From positions 186,001 to 250,000 of the forward strand of contig CAVRVD010000016.1 of the NCBI GenBank assembly GCA_963724535.1: DNA of 64,000 nucleotides, written 5' to 3'. Position 1 is the stretch's first letter; each line of letters starts with the position of its first letter. The position numbers were made by a program, and so were the translations under genes. Shown here in pieces: positions 8,000 through 15,744 of this stretch. The notes beneath the pieces are model-generated. The model saw only the letters and a program-made list of their open reading frames with translations, made no database searches and was not told the origin of the DNA. This DNA comes from JADJPO01 sp963724535. Its GTDB lineage: Bacteria; Actinomycetota; Actinomycetes; Actinomycetales; Kineosporiaceae.

Positions 8000-8293
8000 A
8001 TGCAGCTCATGGCCTTGCTGGACGCCGTCGAGCCGATCCAGGGCGAGCAGCTCGAGCAGCTGGTCCCGTGCCGGGCCCACGACGCCGAGCTCTGGTTCGC
8101 CGAGTCCCCGGCCGACGTCGAGCGGGCCAAGGCGCTCTGCCACGACTGCCCGGTGCGTCCGGCCTGCCTGGCCGGGGCGCTCGAGCGTCGGGAGCCGTGG
8201 GGCGTCTGGGGCGGGGAGCTGTTCATCGCCGGGGTGGTCGTGCCCCGCAAGCGGCCCCGGGGCCGGCCCCGCAAGACCGAGGTCGCGGCCTGA
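8000..8293 (+). CDS. whiB7: WhiB7 (WblC) redox-sensitive antibiotic-resistance transcription activator
   Basis: This 97-residue WhiB-like protein has four Fe-S cysteines (VPCR, then CHDC, then PAC), the GVWGGE turn, and a C-terminal basic RPRGRPRKT tail. The RGRPR AT-hook is the hallmark of WhiB7 among Wbl proteins. WhiB7 binds the primary sigma factor and activates intrinsic resistance genes, including itself, when translation is inhibited. The ATG at 8000 has a gaggagg ribosome site. Its leader contains a promoter, an upstream frame and an attenuator, and uvrD2 lies upstream as in mycobacteria. Confidence 0.95.
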   Translation: MQLMALLDAVEPIQGEQLEQLVPCRAHDAELWFAESPADVERAKALCHDCPVRPACLAGALERREPWGVWGGELFIAGVVVPRKRPRGRPRKTEVAA

Positions 8294-8338
8294 CCCGATC
8301 AGATCACCTGAGCCACCGACAGAGGGGGAGTACTCATC

Positions 8339-8485
8339 ATGAAGATCACGTGGAGGGGCGATCGGGCGCGCGTCGTCCAGGTCGCCTACGAGCGAGAGCG
8401 ACATCGGATGGACCCGGCGTGGCGTGCCGAACGTGACGCCGACCGGGCCGTCGAGCGGTTCCATGCCGCGATCCACCGCATCTGA
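8339..8485 (+). CDS. Small charged hypothetical protein (48 aa)
   Basis: An ATG at 8339 preceded by gggggag opens a 48-codon frame ending in TGA at 8483-8485. The product starts MKITWRGDRARVVQ and is unusually rich in Arg, Glu and Asp, with a helical ERERHRMDPAWRAERDADRA stretch. No domain is recognised. It follows whiB7 by 45 bases on the same strand and could share its transcript. The ribosome site makes translation plausible. Confidence 0.5.
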   Translation: MKITWRGDRARVVQVAYERERHRMDPAWRAERDADRAVERFHAAIHRI

Positions 8486-8600
8486 CCGGCTTCACCGAGG
8501 AGGCAGTGCAGCTGTCGCTGCCGGGACCGTCGTCCGCGTGTCTGGGGGGCATGCGGACGGCGGCCCTCCTCGTTCGGGGCGCCCGGCCAGATCCAATCGC

Positions 8601-9617
8601 TCAGTCCGGCAGCAACAGCACCTTGCCGCTGCTGGCCCGGCTCTGCAGCAGGTCGTGCGCCGTGCCGGCCTGCCCCAGGGCGAACCGGTGCCCGATGTGC
8701 ACCTGAAGCGCCCCTTCGGCCACTGCCGCGAGCACCCGCCCGCACCGTTGGCGCAGCTCGGTGGCGGTGACCACGTAGTGGGCCAGGGTCGGCCGGGTCA
8801 GGAACAGCGACCCGGCCTTGGCCAGGTCCAGGGGGGCGATCGGATCCACCGGGCCCGAGGCGTTGCCGAAGCTGACCATCAGCCCGCGCGGGCGCAGCAC
8901 CCGCAACCCGCCGCTGAAGGTGGCCCGGCCCACCCCGTCGTAGACGACGTCCACCGCCTTGGGCCCGACGATCCGCTCCACCTCGTCGGCGAAGTCGACC
9001 TCCCGGTAACGGATCACCTCATCGGCCCCGGCGGCCCGGACCGACTCCTCCTTCTCGGCCGAGCCGACGGTCGCGATCACCCGCGCGCCGGCTGCCCGGG
9101 CCAGCTGGACCAGCAGCAGCCCGACCCCACCGGCGGCGGCGTGCACCAGCGCAGTGTGTCCCTGGCCGAGCGCAAAGGTGTCCCGAACCAGGTAGTCGGC
9201 GGTGGCACCCTGCAGCATCGCCCCGGCTGCCAGCTGCAGGTCCAGCGCGTCCGGAACCGGCACCAGCCGGTCGGCGGGCAGCACCGCCTGGCCGGCGTAG
9301 GAGCCCAGGACGTCGAGCCAGGCCACGCGCGCGCCGGGCACGACGCTGTGACCACCCGAGCCGACCGCGCCGGAGCCCACCGCGACGACGCTGCCCGCGC
9401 CCTCCATACCCAGCGTCACCGGCAGCGGCAGCGGGTACAGGCCCTCGCGCTGGTAGATGTCGATGAAGTTCACGCCGGCCGCGGTCACGTCGACGAGCAC
9501 CTCTCCGGGCCCGGGCCCGGACAGCGGGACCGTCTCGATCCTCAGCTGCTCGGATCCGCCGTGCTGGTGCATGCGGACGGCCGTCGTACTCGATGCCGTG
9601 CTCGTCGAGACGGTCAT
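8601..9617 (-). CDS. NADPH:quinone oxidoreductase family protein (zinc-free MDR)
   Basis: This 338-residue medium-chain dehydrogenase/reductase is of the zeta-crystallin/Qor type. The N-terminal GroES-like domain has GVNFIDIYQREGLYPLPLP and TLGMEGAGSV, and the Rossmann segment is VHAAAGGVGLLLVQLARAAG. The structural-zinc cysteines of alcohol dehydrogenases are absent, consistent with a quinone reductase. It reduces quinones or similar electrophiles with NADPH in the cytoplasm. It ends the minus-strand run that includes the ABC1 kinase and the E1-like gene, with only 4 bases to the kinase stop, so co-transcription is likely. Confidence 0.88.
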   Translation of the reverse strand: MTVSTSTASSTTAVRMHQHGGSEQLRIETVPLSGPGPGEVLVDVTAAGVNFIDIYQREGLYPLPLPVTLGMEGAGSVVAVGSGAVGSGGHSVVPGARVAWLDVLGSYAGQAVLPADRLVPVPDALDLQLAAGAMLQGATADYLVRDTFALGQGHTALVHAAAGGVGLLLVQLARAAGARVIATVGSAEKEESVRAAGADEVIRYREVDFADEVERIVGPKAVDVVYDGVGRATFSGGLRVLRPRGLMVSFGNASGPVDPIAPLDLAKAGSLFLTRPTLAHYVVTATELRQRCGRVLAAVAEGALQVHIGHRFALGQAGTAHDLLQSRASSGKVLLLPD

Positions 9618-9621
9618 CGGC

Positions 9622-11007
9622 TCAGGCTCCCTCTCGTTTCGGCTCCAGCCCGGTTCTGGCTGCCGGTTCGTCCTCCCAGCGCACGTAGTCCAGGGCGTCG
9701 ACGTCGAAGGCCGGCAGCCAGTCGGCCAGCACCTGTAGCACCGGCACCTCGCCCTCGATCTGGCACAGCACGGCGATCCCGCCCAGCCAGACCCGATGGA
9801 TCAGCAGGTACTCCGGCGGCAGGTTGAGCTTCAGCCCGATCGACCACTGCGGACGGCGTGGGTCGTTGATCTGGGTGAACAGGTCGCGCATCCAGGCGCG
9901 GGAGAAGGTCCAGGTGGTGTGCCGGGCCGGCTCCAGGAACGGGGCCAGGTAGGCCAGCAGGCTCTCACCGTCGATGTCGATCGAGGACTTGATGAAGCCC
10001 TCCTCCCGCAGTCCGGCCACCATGCCGTCCGTGTCCCCGGCCAGCGCCCGGGTGAGCAGCTGGCCGATCTGCGGCGGCATCCCCTCCGGCAGCCGCTTGA
10101 CCGCCCCGAAATCCAGCACGCCGAACCGGCCGTCGGCGGTGAGCCGGTAGTTGCCCGGGTGCGGGTCGGCGTGCAGCAGCCCGGCCCGGGCCGGGCCGGC
10201 CAGCAGGAACTCCAGGTAGCGGCGGGCGCCCAGGTCGCGGGACGGCTTGTCGCCGTTCGCGATCAGCTTGGACAGCGCCACACCCTCCAGCCACTCGCCG
10301 ATCACCAGGTGCTCGGTGGACTTGACCACCTTCGGGATCGCGAAGGTCTCGTCGTCGGCGAAGGCAGCCGCGAACTGTGCCTGAGCCTGCGCCTCCAGGC
10401 TGTAGTCGAGCTCCTCGGCGACACGGGCCTGCAGCTCGGCCAGGATCGGCTTGATGTCCAGGCCCGGGATCCACCCGGCGGCCATGCGTCCCACCCGGGA
10501 GACCTGGGCGAGGTCCGACAGCAGCGCGTCCCGCGCCCCGGGGTACTGCACCTTGACCGCGACCTCACGGCCGTCCTTCCAGATCGCCCGGTGAACCTGG
10601 CCGATCGAGGCAGCGGCGGCGGGAGAGTCGTCGAACTCGCGGAAGTACCGCCGCCACCGCGGCCCCAGCTCGGCGGCCAGCACCTTGTGCACCGTGGCGG
10701 CGGGCATCGGCGGGGCGGCATCCTGCAGCTTGGTCAGCGTGGCCCGGTACGGTCCGGCCAGCTCCTCGGGCATGGCAGCCTCGAAGATGCTCAGCGCCTG
10801 GCCGAACTTCATCGCCCCGCCCTTGAGCTCGCCGAGCACCTTGAACAGCTGCTCGGCGGTGCGGGCCTGCACCTCGGCGGCGACGACCTCGGCGGGCTTG
10901 CCACCGACCCGTTTGCCCAGGCCGACGGCCGTGCGCCCGGCCAGCCCGATGGGCAGCGTGGCCAGCTTGGCGGTGCGGGTCACGGCCCGGCGGGGAAGGT
11001 CGCTCAC
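9622..11007 (-). CDS. ABC1/UbiB (AarF) family atypical kinase
   Basis: This 461-residue member of the ABC1 (AarF/UbiB/ADCK) kinase-like family has the KFGQ motif (GGAMKFGQALSIF), the PAAAASIGQVHRA ATP-binding Ala-rich loop, VAVKVQYPG with the kinase Lys, LLHADPHPGNY as the catalytic HxD-N loop, and VLDFGAVK. The GTG at 11007 overlaps the stop of the upstream gene in a GTGA, so translation is coupled. Family members support isoprenoid-quinone metabolism through ATPase or kinase activity; the actinobacterial version (Rv3197-like) has no settled substrate. Coupling to an E1-like protein suggests joint action. Confidence 0.9.
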   Translation of the reverse strand: MSDLPRRAVTRTAKLATLPIGLAGRTAVGLGKRVGGKPAEVVAAEVQARTAEQLFKVLGELKGGAMKFGQALSIFEAAMPEELAGPYRATLTKLQDAAPPMPAATVHKVLAAELGPRWRRYFREFDDSPAAAASIGQVHRAIWKDGREVAVKVQYPGARDALLSDLAQVSRVGRMAAGWIPGLDIKPILAELQARVAEELDYSLEAQAQAQFAAAFADDETFAIPKVVKSTEHLVIGEWLEGVALSKLIANGDKPSRDLGARRYLEFLLAGPARAGLLHADPHPGNYRLTADGRFGVLDFGAVKRLPEGMPPQIGQLLTRALAGDTDGMVAGLREEGFIKSSIDIDGESLLAYLAPFLEPARHTTWTFSRAWMRDLFTQINDPRRPQWSIGLKLNLPPEYLLIHRVWLGGIAVLCQIEGEVPVLQVLADWLPAFDVDALDYVRWEDEPAARTGLEPKREGA

Positions 11008-12065
11008 CTGCCCATTGTGGCCTGATCGGCTGCATCTGCCGCGTCGGGCGGTGGCCAGCAGCAGCCGCAGTCGGGATGGACCGGCCACAGGTAGCGCTCG
11101 GGCAGGCCGTCGGGCAGGGCGAGCTCCAACGTCGCCGAGTACGCGGACGGCGCCGGCTGCGCCGCCGCGCCGTCGCCGCCGGCCAGCCGGTCCAGGTGGC
11201 CGAGCACCTGGAGGCAGGCCAGCGACGCGGCGAGCTGGGACAGGGCGGTCTCCTCGGGACAGGCGGCCTCGGCGACCTGACGTGTGCGTTGGTACAGCAG
11301 CTGGGCGAGCACCATGGGCCAGGCTGGGTCCCGGTCACTGCGGTGCAGATCGAGGCACCGCAGGCACGCGGTGCGGCCGGGGACGACCAGCGGCCCCACG
11401 ACGAGGCCTCCCTCGCGCACCACCACCGACAGGTGTGCCACGTCCTGGGTGAGCAGCTCGCGGGCGGCGACCGCGTCCGCGGCGTCCGGTTCGACCAGGA
11501 CCACGAGGTCGGCGGCGGGTCGGGGGGTGGGGTGCGGCGCGCCGACCGCGCCCACCCCGGTGCCGGCCAAGGTCTCGCCTAGGGCCTCGGCGGTCCGGCC
11601 GACCCCCACCACCTGCACGGTCCGGGACCGACGGGCGACGAGTCGGTCCCAGCCGTCGCCGCCGGCTGGGTCGAGCAGCGCCCAGGCCGCGGCGTCCGGG
11701 GCCAGGAGGGCCCGCTGCGGTCCCAGGGCGGCGATCAGCCGCGGGTCGGTGGGCCGGGAGACCAGGGCTCCGGCGTCGTCCAGGAGCACGCCGAGCGCTC
11801 GGCGCCGCCCCGAGTGGTCGCCCCGGTCGCCAGACCCGGCCGGCCCGGTCGGCCGGGTGCGGCGGGGCGGGTCGGCGCCCAGGTCCGCCAGCGCCGTCCG
11901 GTCGGCCTCGACCAGACCGTCGAGCAGCAGACCCCGGCGCCGGTCCAGGCCGACCTGAAGCGTGGCGGGGGAGCGCCACACGGTCCGCAGGCCGGTCTTG
12001 AGCCGGGGCCGGTGCCGCCGGCCGCGGCCGCCGGACGCAGTCCTGGACGTGGTCGGGGTGGTCAT
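11004..12065 (-). CDS. E1-like ThiF/cyclodehydratase-type protein (Rv3196-like)
   Basis: This 353-residue protein resembles the leader-binding or E1-like part of azoline-peptide cyclodehydratases. A variable first half is followed by an adenylation-fold-like region (VQVVGVGRTAEALGETLAG, VLVEPD) and a zinc-type pair, CLRCLDLHRSDRD in the middle and HPDCGCCW near the C-terminus. No precursor peptide, YcaO protein or transporter is nearby, so a RiPP cluster is not supported. The gene is coupled to the ABC1 kinase by a 4-base overlap, and the same pair occurs in mycobacteria. Its biochemical role is not known to me. Confidence 0.75.
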   Translation of the reverse strand: MTTPTTSRTASGGRGRRHRPRLKTGLRTVWRSPATLQVGLDRRRGLLLDGLVEADRTALADLGADPPRRTRPTGPAGSGDRGDHSGRRRALGVLLDDAGALVSRPTDPRLIAALGPQRALLAPDAAAWALLDPAGGDGWDRLVARRSRTVQVVGVGRTAEALGETLAGTGVGAVGAPHPTPRPAADLVVLVEPDAADAVAARELLTQDVAHLSVVVREGGLVVGPLVVPGRTACLRCLDLHRSDRDPAWPMVLAQLLYQRTRQVAEAACPEETALSQLAASLACLQVLGHLDRLAGGDGAAAQPAPSAYSATLELALPDGLPERYLWPVHPDCGCCWPPPDAADAADQATMGR

Positions 12066-12152
12066 GGCTCACTCTGGCACGGGCGCGCTACCCGGCCACT
12101 GAGTTGTCCACAGGGCTTGACGGGTGGCGGGCCAGGCCCGGTCGGGGGCCGG

Positions 12153-12932
12153 TCAGGGCGGGGTGAGCGTCGGCCGCTTCGGCTGGAGCCGGTCTCCGGA
12201 GGACTGGCCCCGCAGCCGGCGGGCCACCCAGGGCGCCACGTACTCGCGGGCCCATTCGGCGTCCGCCCGGAGCTGCTCGCGGCGGGCCGGGACGGGCAGC
12301 GGCGGCAGCGGCTGCGCCCAGTCCGCCTCCTCGGGCAGCTGGTGCAGGGCGGCGTAGCCGGCCGCGGCGACCCGGCGGTGACCCTCGGCGGTCAGGTGGA
12401 TCCGGTCTGCGGCCCACATCCGCCAGTCCTGCAAGGCTCGCAGGCCCCACTGGTGGATCACGGCGGCCCCGTGCCGCCGGGCGATGCTGTGGATGTGCGA
12501 GGTGTAGGTCGCCGCCCTGCCACGGGTGCGTTGCACCAGGGGTGCACCGCGCGGGTCGGTGGGGGTGGCCAGCAGCACATCGGCGCCGGCGGCGCGCAGG
12601 GTGGCCACGGCGTCCTCGAGCATGGCCGCCAGGACGTCGACGTCGGCCCGGGGCCGCAGCAGGTCGTTGCCGCCGCCGACGATCGAGACCAGGTCGGGCT
12701 GCTCGGCCACCGCGGCGTCGAGCTGCCGGGTGACGATGTCGGCCAGCAGCCGGCCCCGGACGGCGAGGTTGGCGTAGCCGAAGCCGTGCCCGTCCGCGGC
12801 GGCGTCGGTGGCGAGCTGTTCAGCGAGCCGGTCCGCCCAACCGCGCAGCCCGCCGGGAGCGTCGGGGTCCAAGTCGTTCAGACCTTCGGTGAAGGAGTCG
12901 CCGATCGCGACGTAGCGCTGCCAGGTACGCAT
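12153..12932 (-). CDS. SGNH/GDSL-family hydrolase
   Basis: This 259-residue protein has all four SGNH blocks: YVAIGDSFTEG with the nucleophilic Ser near residue 12, a Gly block in NLAVRGRLLADI, the Asn block GGGNDL, and DRIHLTAEGH with the Asp-His pair. No signal peptide is visible, so it acts in the cytoplasm or is exported by other means. Such enzymes are esterases, lipases or deacetylases; the substrate is unknown. The C-terminal 60 residues after the fold are Pro/Arg-rich. Confidence 0.88.
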   Translation of the reverse strand: MRTWQRYVAIGDSFTEGLNDLDPDAPGGLRGWADRLAEQLATDAAADGHGFGYANLAVRGRLLADIVTRQLDAAVAEQPDLVSIVGGGNDLLRPRADVDVLAAMLEDAVATLRAAGADVLLATPTDPRGAPLVQRTRGRAATYTSHIHSIARRHGAAVIHQWGLRALQDWRMWAADRIHLTAEGHRRVAAAGYAALHQLPEEADWAQPLPPLPVPARREQLRADAEWAREYVAPWVARRLRGQSSGDRLQPKRPTLTPP

Positions 12933-12982
12933 CCGATCTCCGGAGGATGGGGCGAGGGCGGGGCCGGTGGCGACAGACGCAG

Positions 12983-13014
12983 CGGCGGGCGGCCCCCTCG
13001 GGAGCCGCCCGCCG
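12983..13014 (-). terminator. GC-rich hairpin between the DUF5679 and SGNH genes
   Basis: cggcgggcggc (12983-12993) is an exact reverse complement of 13004-13014 around a 10-base loop that can itself pair partly. It lies 19 bases downstream of the DUF5679 stop on the minus strand. There is no U-tract. Confidence 0.55.
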
Positions 13015-13032
13015 GGCGTCGGGGTGGCGGAC

Positions 13033-13188
13033 TCAGGCCTTGCCGAGAATCCGGTTCAGGTTCGTGCCGCAGACCGGGCACTTGCCCTTGGCCATCCGGC
13101 GGCCGTTGGTCTCGACGACCGTTCCCTCGGCCTGCCGCTTCTCCTTGCACTTCACGCAGTAGAACTCGCCGCTGTACGTGTCAGCCAT
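13033..13188 (-). CDS. DUF5679 zinc-ribbon protein (51 aa)
   Basis: This 51-residue protein starts MADTYSGEFYCVKCKEK and ends with a second CPVCGTNLNRILGKA motif, giving a CxxC-x25-CxxC zinc ribbon. An aaggag ribosome site lies 7 bases before the ATG at 13188. The family is small, widespread in actinobacteria and of unknown function; a zinc-binding role in nucleic acid or protein contact is inferred. Confidence 0.85.
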   Translation of the reverse strand: MADTYSGEFYCVKCKEKRQAEGTVVETNGRRMAKGKCPVCGTNLNRILGKA

Positions 13189-13406
13189 GCTGGCTCCTTG
13201 TCCGGTGTGTATCGAGGGGTGTTTCTCGACGGCTGTTCCTCTCGTGCGTCGGCACCCCAGGCGTCAAGAACCCGGGCACACCCTAACCGAGCCGCTGCCC
13301 TTCCCCGCACACGTGAGCACGGCGGCGCGTCATCCACAGCCACTGCGTGAGGTTGTCCACATCGGGGCGGGCCGGCCACGGGGGCCGTGCTGGATAGCGT
13401 GCGGCC

Positions 13407-14231
13407 ATGTCCGAGCCCGATCCGAGCACCGCTGAGACCCAGCACCCGACGCACCTCGAGGTGACCCGGCACGGCGAGCACGTCGTCGTGCTGACCCTGG
13501 ACCTGCCCGAGCGCCGGAACATGATGTCGGCGCCGATGACGGCGTCCTGGCAGCGGGCCATGGCCGACCTGGCCGTGGACCCCTCGGTACGCTGCGTGGT
13601 GGTCACCGGTCGGCCACCGGCGTTCTGCTCCGGCGGCGACCTGTCCTGGATCGGCGCCGAGGCCGACCTCGGCATCGAGGGGCTGCGGGCCCGGATGGCG
13701 CGCTTCTACCGGGCCTGGATGGCCGTGGCCGACCTGCCGGTGCCGACGATCGCAGCGGTGAATGGCGCGGCGATCGGTGCCGGGCTCGCCCTGGCCCTGG
13801 CCTGTGACATCCGGGTGGTGGCCGCGGACGCCAGACTGTCCGCGCCGTTCGCCCGGCTGGGCATGCATCCGGGCATGCTCACCACGTGGACGTTGACCCG
13901 GGTGGCCGGCCTCGCGGCAGCCCGTGACCTGCTACTCACCGGTCGGTCGGTCACTGGGGCCGAGGCGAGCGGGATGGGGTTGGCCAGCTGTGCCGTCCCG
14001 GCCGACGCGGTGCTCGAGCGGGCGCTGGAACTCGCCGACGCAGTCGCCGCTGGGGCGCCGATGGCGGTCCGGCTGACCAAGCAGGCGCTCGCCGGCGACG
14101 GTCCGGTCAGCCGCGAGTCGGCGCTGCAGTGGGAGGCGCTGGCCCAGGCGGTGACCCTTGCCTCGGCGGACCTTCAGGAAGGACTGGCCGCGCAGCGCGA
14201 GAGTCGCCCGCCGCGGTTCACCGGCCGCTGA
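13407..14231 (+). CDS. Enoyl-CoA hydratase/isomerase family protein
   Basis: This 274-residue crotonase-fold protein has the oxyanion-hole segments FCSGGDLSWIG and AAVNGAAIGAGLALALACDIR. The usual catalytic Glu positions fall in a variable region (MHPGMLTTWTLTRVAG), so hydratase versus isomerase chemistry cannot be assigned. It acts on acyl-CoA thioesters, probably in fatty-acid or amino-acid catabolism. The ATG at 13407 lies 6 bases after TAGCGT (13395-13400), a leaderless start. Confidence 0.88.
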   Translation: MSEPDPSTAETQHPTHLEVTRHGEHVVVLTLDLPERRNMMSAPMTASWQRAMADLAVDPSVRCVVVTGRPPAFCSGGDLSWIGAEADLGIEGLRARMARFYRAWMAVADLPVPTIAAVNGAAIGAGLALALACDIRVVAADARLSAPFARLGMHPGMLTTWTLTRVAGLAAARDLLLTGRSVTGAEASGMGLASCAVPADAVLERALELADAVAAGAPMAVRLTKQALAGDGPVSRESALQWEALAQAVTLASADLQEGLAAQRESRPPRFTGR

Positions 14232-14641
14232 GGGCGCCGAGGGCCTCCCCGCACACCGCGAGCTGGCGGGACCGGGGACCCCGCCCGGACACGCGTGGGC
14301 CCCGGGCGGAGGCGATGCACCTTCCCCAGTGCACCACCCCCGGATCCCGGGGCCGACGACGACGCTAGGCGTGCGCCCACCAGAGGGTCAAACCCCGCTG
14401 TGGACGACGATGTGGACCGTGTGGGGGTAGCTGCTGGTCCCGCTGTGGGCGGGGCCGCCGCAGGTGTGGGCGGCAGTGTGGATGACGACCGGTGTGGCCC
14501 CGCCGTCGGCCGCTGACCTGCACGGACGCCGTCCAGAGCGTGTGGAGGAAAGAAACCCTGCGCCGCGAGACGAAATCACCTGCGCGACCCGGCGGCCGCG
14601 GCCCGGCGCGGCTGTCGGAGGAGACGGTTAACCTTCCCGCC
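14232..14641. other. 410-base intergenic region, no confident gene
   Basis: The stretch is GC-rich with many gtgtgg words near 14400-14520. A short minus-strand frame at 14388-14579 has a His-rich end but no ribosome site and no recognised family. The right end carries TAACCT (14629-14634), a -10-like box for the next gene. Confidence 0.5.
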
Positions 14642-15190
14642 ATGACGCACGAGCGTGGGTCCCCGTCCGTCGAGGTGCGCCGCAGCCGCCGTCGACGACG
14701 CACCGTCTCGGCCTATCAGGAGGCCGGCCGGATCGTCGTGCTGATCCCGGCGACGTTCACCTCTGCGCAGGAGCAGGAGTGGGTGCGCAAGATGGTCGCC
14801 CGGCTGCAACGACGTCGGGCGGGCCGGCGCAGCGACACCGACCTGACCGAGCGCGCCGCCCGCCTGTCCCAGCGCTACCTGGACGGTCGGGCCCGACCGA
14901 CCGCGGTGTCCTGGGTGGACAACCAGACCACGCGCTGGGGGTCGTGCACGCCGACGGACGGCACGATCCGGCTGAGCACGCGGCTGTGCCCGATGCCGGA
15001 CTGGGTGTCCGACTACGTACTGCTGCACGAGCTGGCGCATCTGGTCGAGCCGAGCCACTCCGCGGCGTTCTGGGCACTGCTGCAGCCCTATCCGCACACC
15101 GAGCGGGCACGCGGCTACCTGGAGGGTTACTCGGCCGGGGCGGTCGTTGGTGCCGCCGCGCCGGCGGAGCGCCCGGGCGAGGCCTGCTGA
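14642..15190 (+). CDS. YgjP-like (DUF45) M48-type metallopeptidase domain protein
   Basis: This 182-residue protein contains the zinc motif LLHELAHLVEPSHSAAFW (HExxH plus a downstream His) and the preceding family segment TTRWGSCTPTDGTIRLSTRL. YgjP/DUF45 proteins are small predicted metalloproteases; the RWGSC-HELAH pairing is diagnostic. The ATG is 7 bases after a TAACCT box, so the mRNA is probably leaderless. The last 64 bases overlap the convergent Nudix gene. Confidence 0.88.
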   Translation: MTHERGSPSVEVRRSRRRRRTVSAYQEAGRIVVLIPATFTSAQEQEWVRKMVARLQRRRAGRRSDTDLTERAARLSQRYLDGRARPTAVSWVDNQTTRWGSCTPTDGTIRLSTRLCPMPDWVSDYVLLHELAHLVEPSHSAAFWALLQPYPHTERARGYLEGYSAGAVVGAAAPAERPGEAC

Positions 15191-15744
15191 AGGGTGGCCA
15201 CGGCTCGCTCGATGCCCCGCCGGGCGTCCGGGGCCAGGCTCTCGGGCAGCTCCTCGACGGCGAACCACGCGACGTCCAGCGACTCGTCGCTGACCTGCAG
15301 CTGCTGGTGGGTGTCGGCGACCGCGGCGAACTCGACATCGAGGTGCCAGTCGACGATGCCCGGCGCGCACGGGGCGGCATGGCGGGACAGGTGCACCGGG
15401 TCGGGATGCACGCTGACCGACAGTCCCGTCTCTTCCAGGGCCTCGCGGGCCGCCGCGTCGGCGAGGCAGCTGTCGCCGTCCTCGAGATGCCCACCTGGCT
15501 GCACCCAGGCCTTGATCTTGGGGTGCAGCACCAGGGCGGTGCGGGTCAGGTCGCCCGACAGCACGATCGCCGAGGCTGTGACGTGGCTGGGAGCCGCGTG
15601 CCGGGTGAGCAGCGCGGGCCCGTCCTCGTCCAGCAGCGCCCGCCAGGCCCACGCCTCGAAGCGGTCCTCGGCGCTGGCCCGTGGAGCGTGGGCCAGGGCG
15701 TGACGCAGATCGGTGACCAGCTCCTCGCCGGGGGTCCAGATCAC
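15127..15744 (-). CDS. NUDIX hydrolase
   Basis: This 205-residue Nudix-fold protein has the box GHLEDGDSCLADAAAREALEETGL split as GHLEDGD-x-REALEETGL, with the catalytic Glu pair intact. It hydrolyses a nucleoside diphosphate linked to another moiety; the substrate is unknown. Its ATG overlaps the upstream DUF2342 stop in an ATGA, so the two are translationally coupled. The 3' end overlaps the convergent YgjP-like gene. Confidence 0.88.
   Translation of the reverse strand: MIWTPGEELVTDLRHALAHAPRASAEDRFEAWAWRALLDEDGPALLTRHAAPSHVTASAIVLSGDLTRTALVLHPKIKAWVQPGGHLEDGDSCLADAAAREALEETGLSVSVHPDPVHLSRHAAPCAPGIVDWHLDVEFAAVADTHQQLQVSDESLDVAWFAVEELPESLAPDARRGIERAVATLQQASPGRSAGAAAPTTAPAE

Noticed and set aside
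9796..11025. A 409-codon plus-strand frame opposite the ABC1 kinase gene
   Set aside because: It is the low-complexity complement of a well-supported coding sequence.
11004..12065. RiPP/azoline peptide biosynthetic cluster around the E1-like gene
   Set aside because: No YcaO, dehydrogenase, precursor peptide or exporter is present in the flanking 10 kb, and the neighbours are conserved core genes.
14388..14579. A short His-rich minus-strand frame
   Set aside because: It has no ribosome site, no leaderless -10 box and no recognised family; GC-rich words alone could create it.
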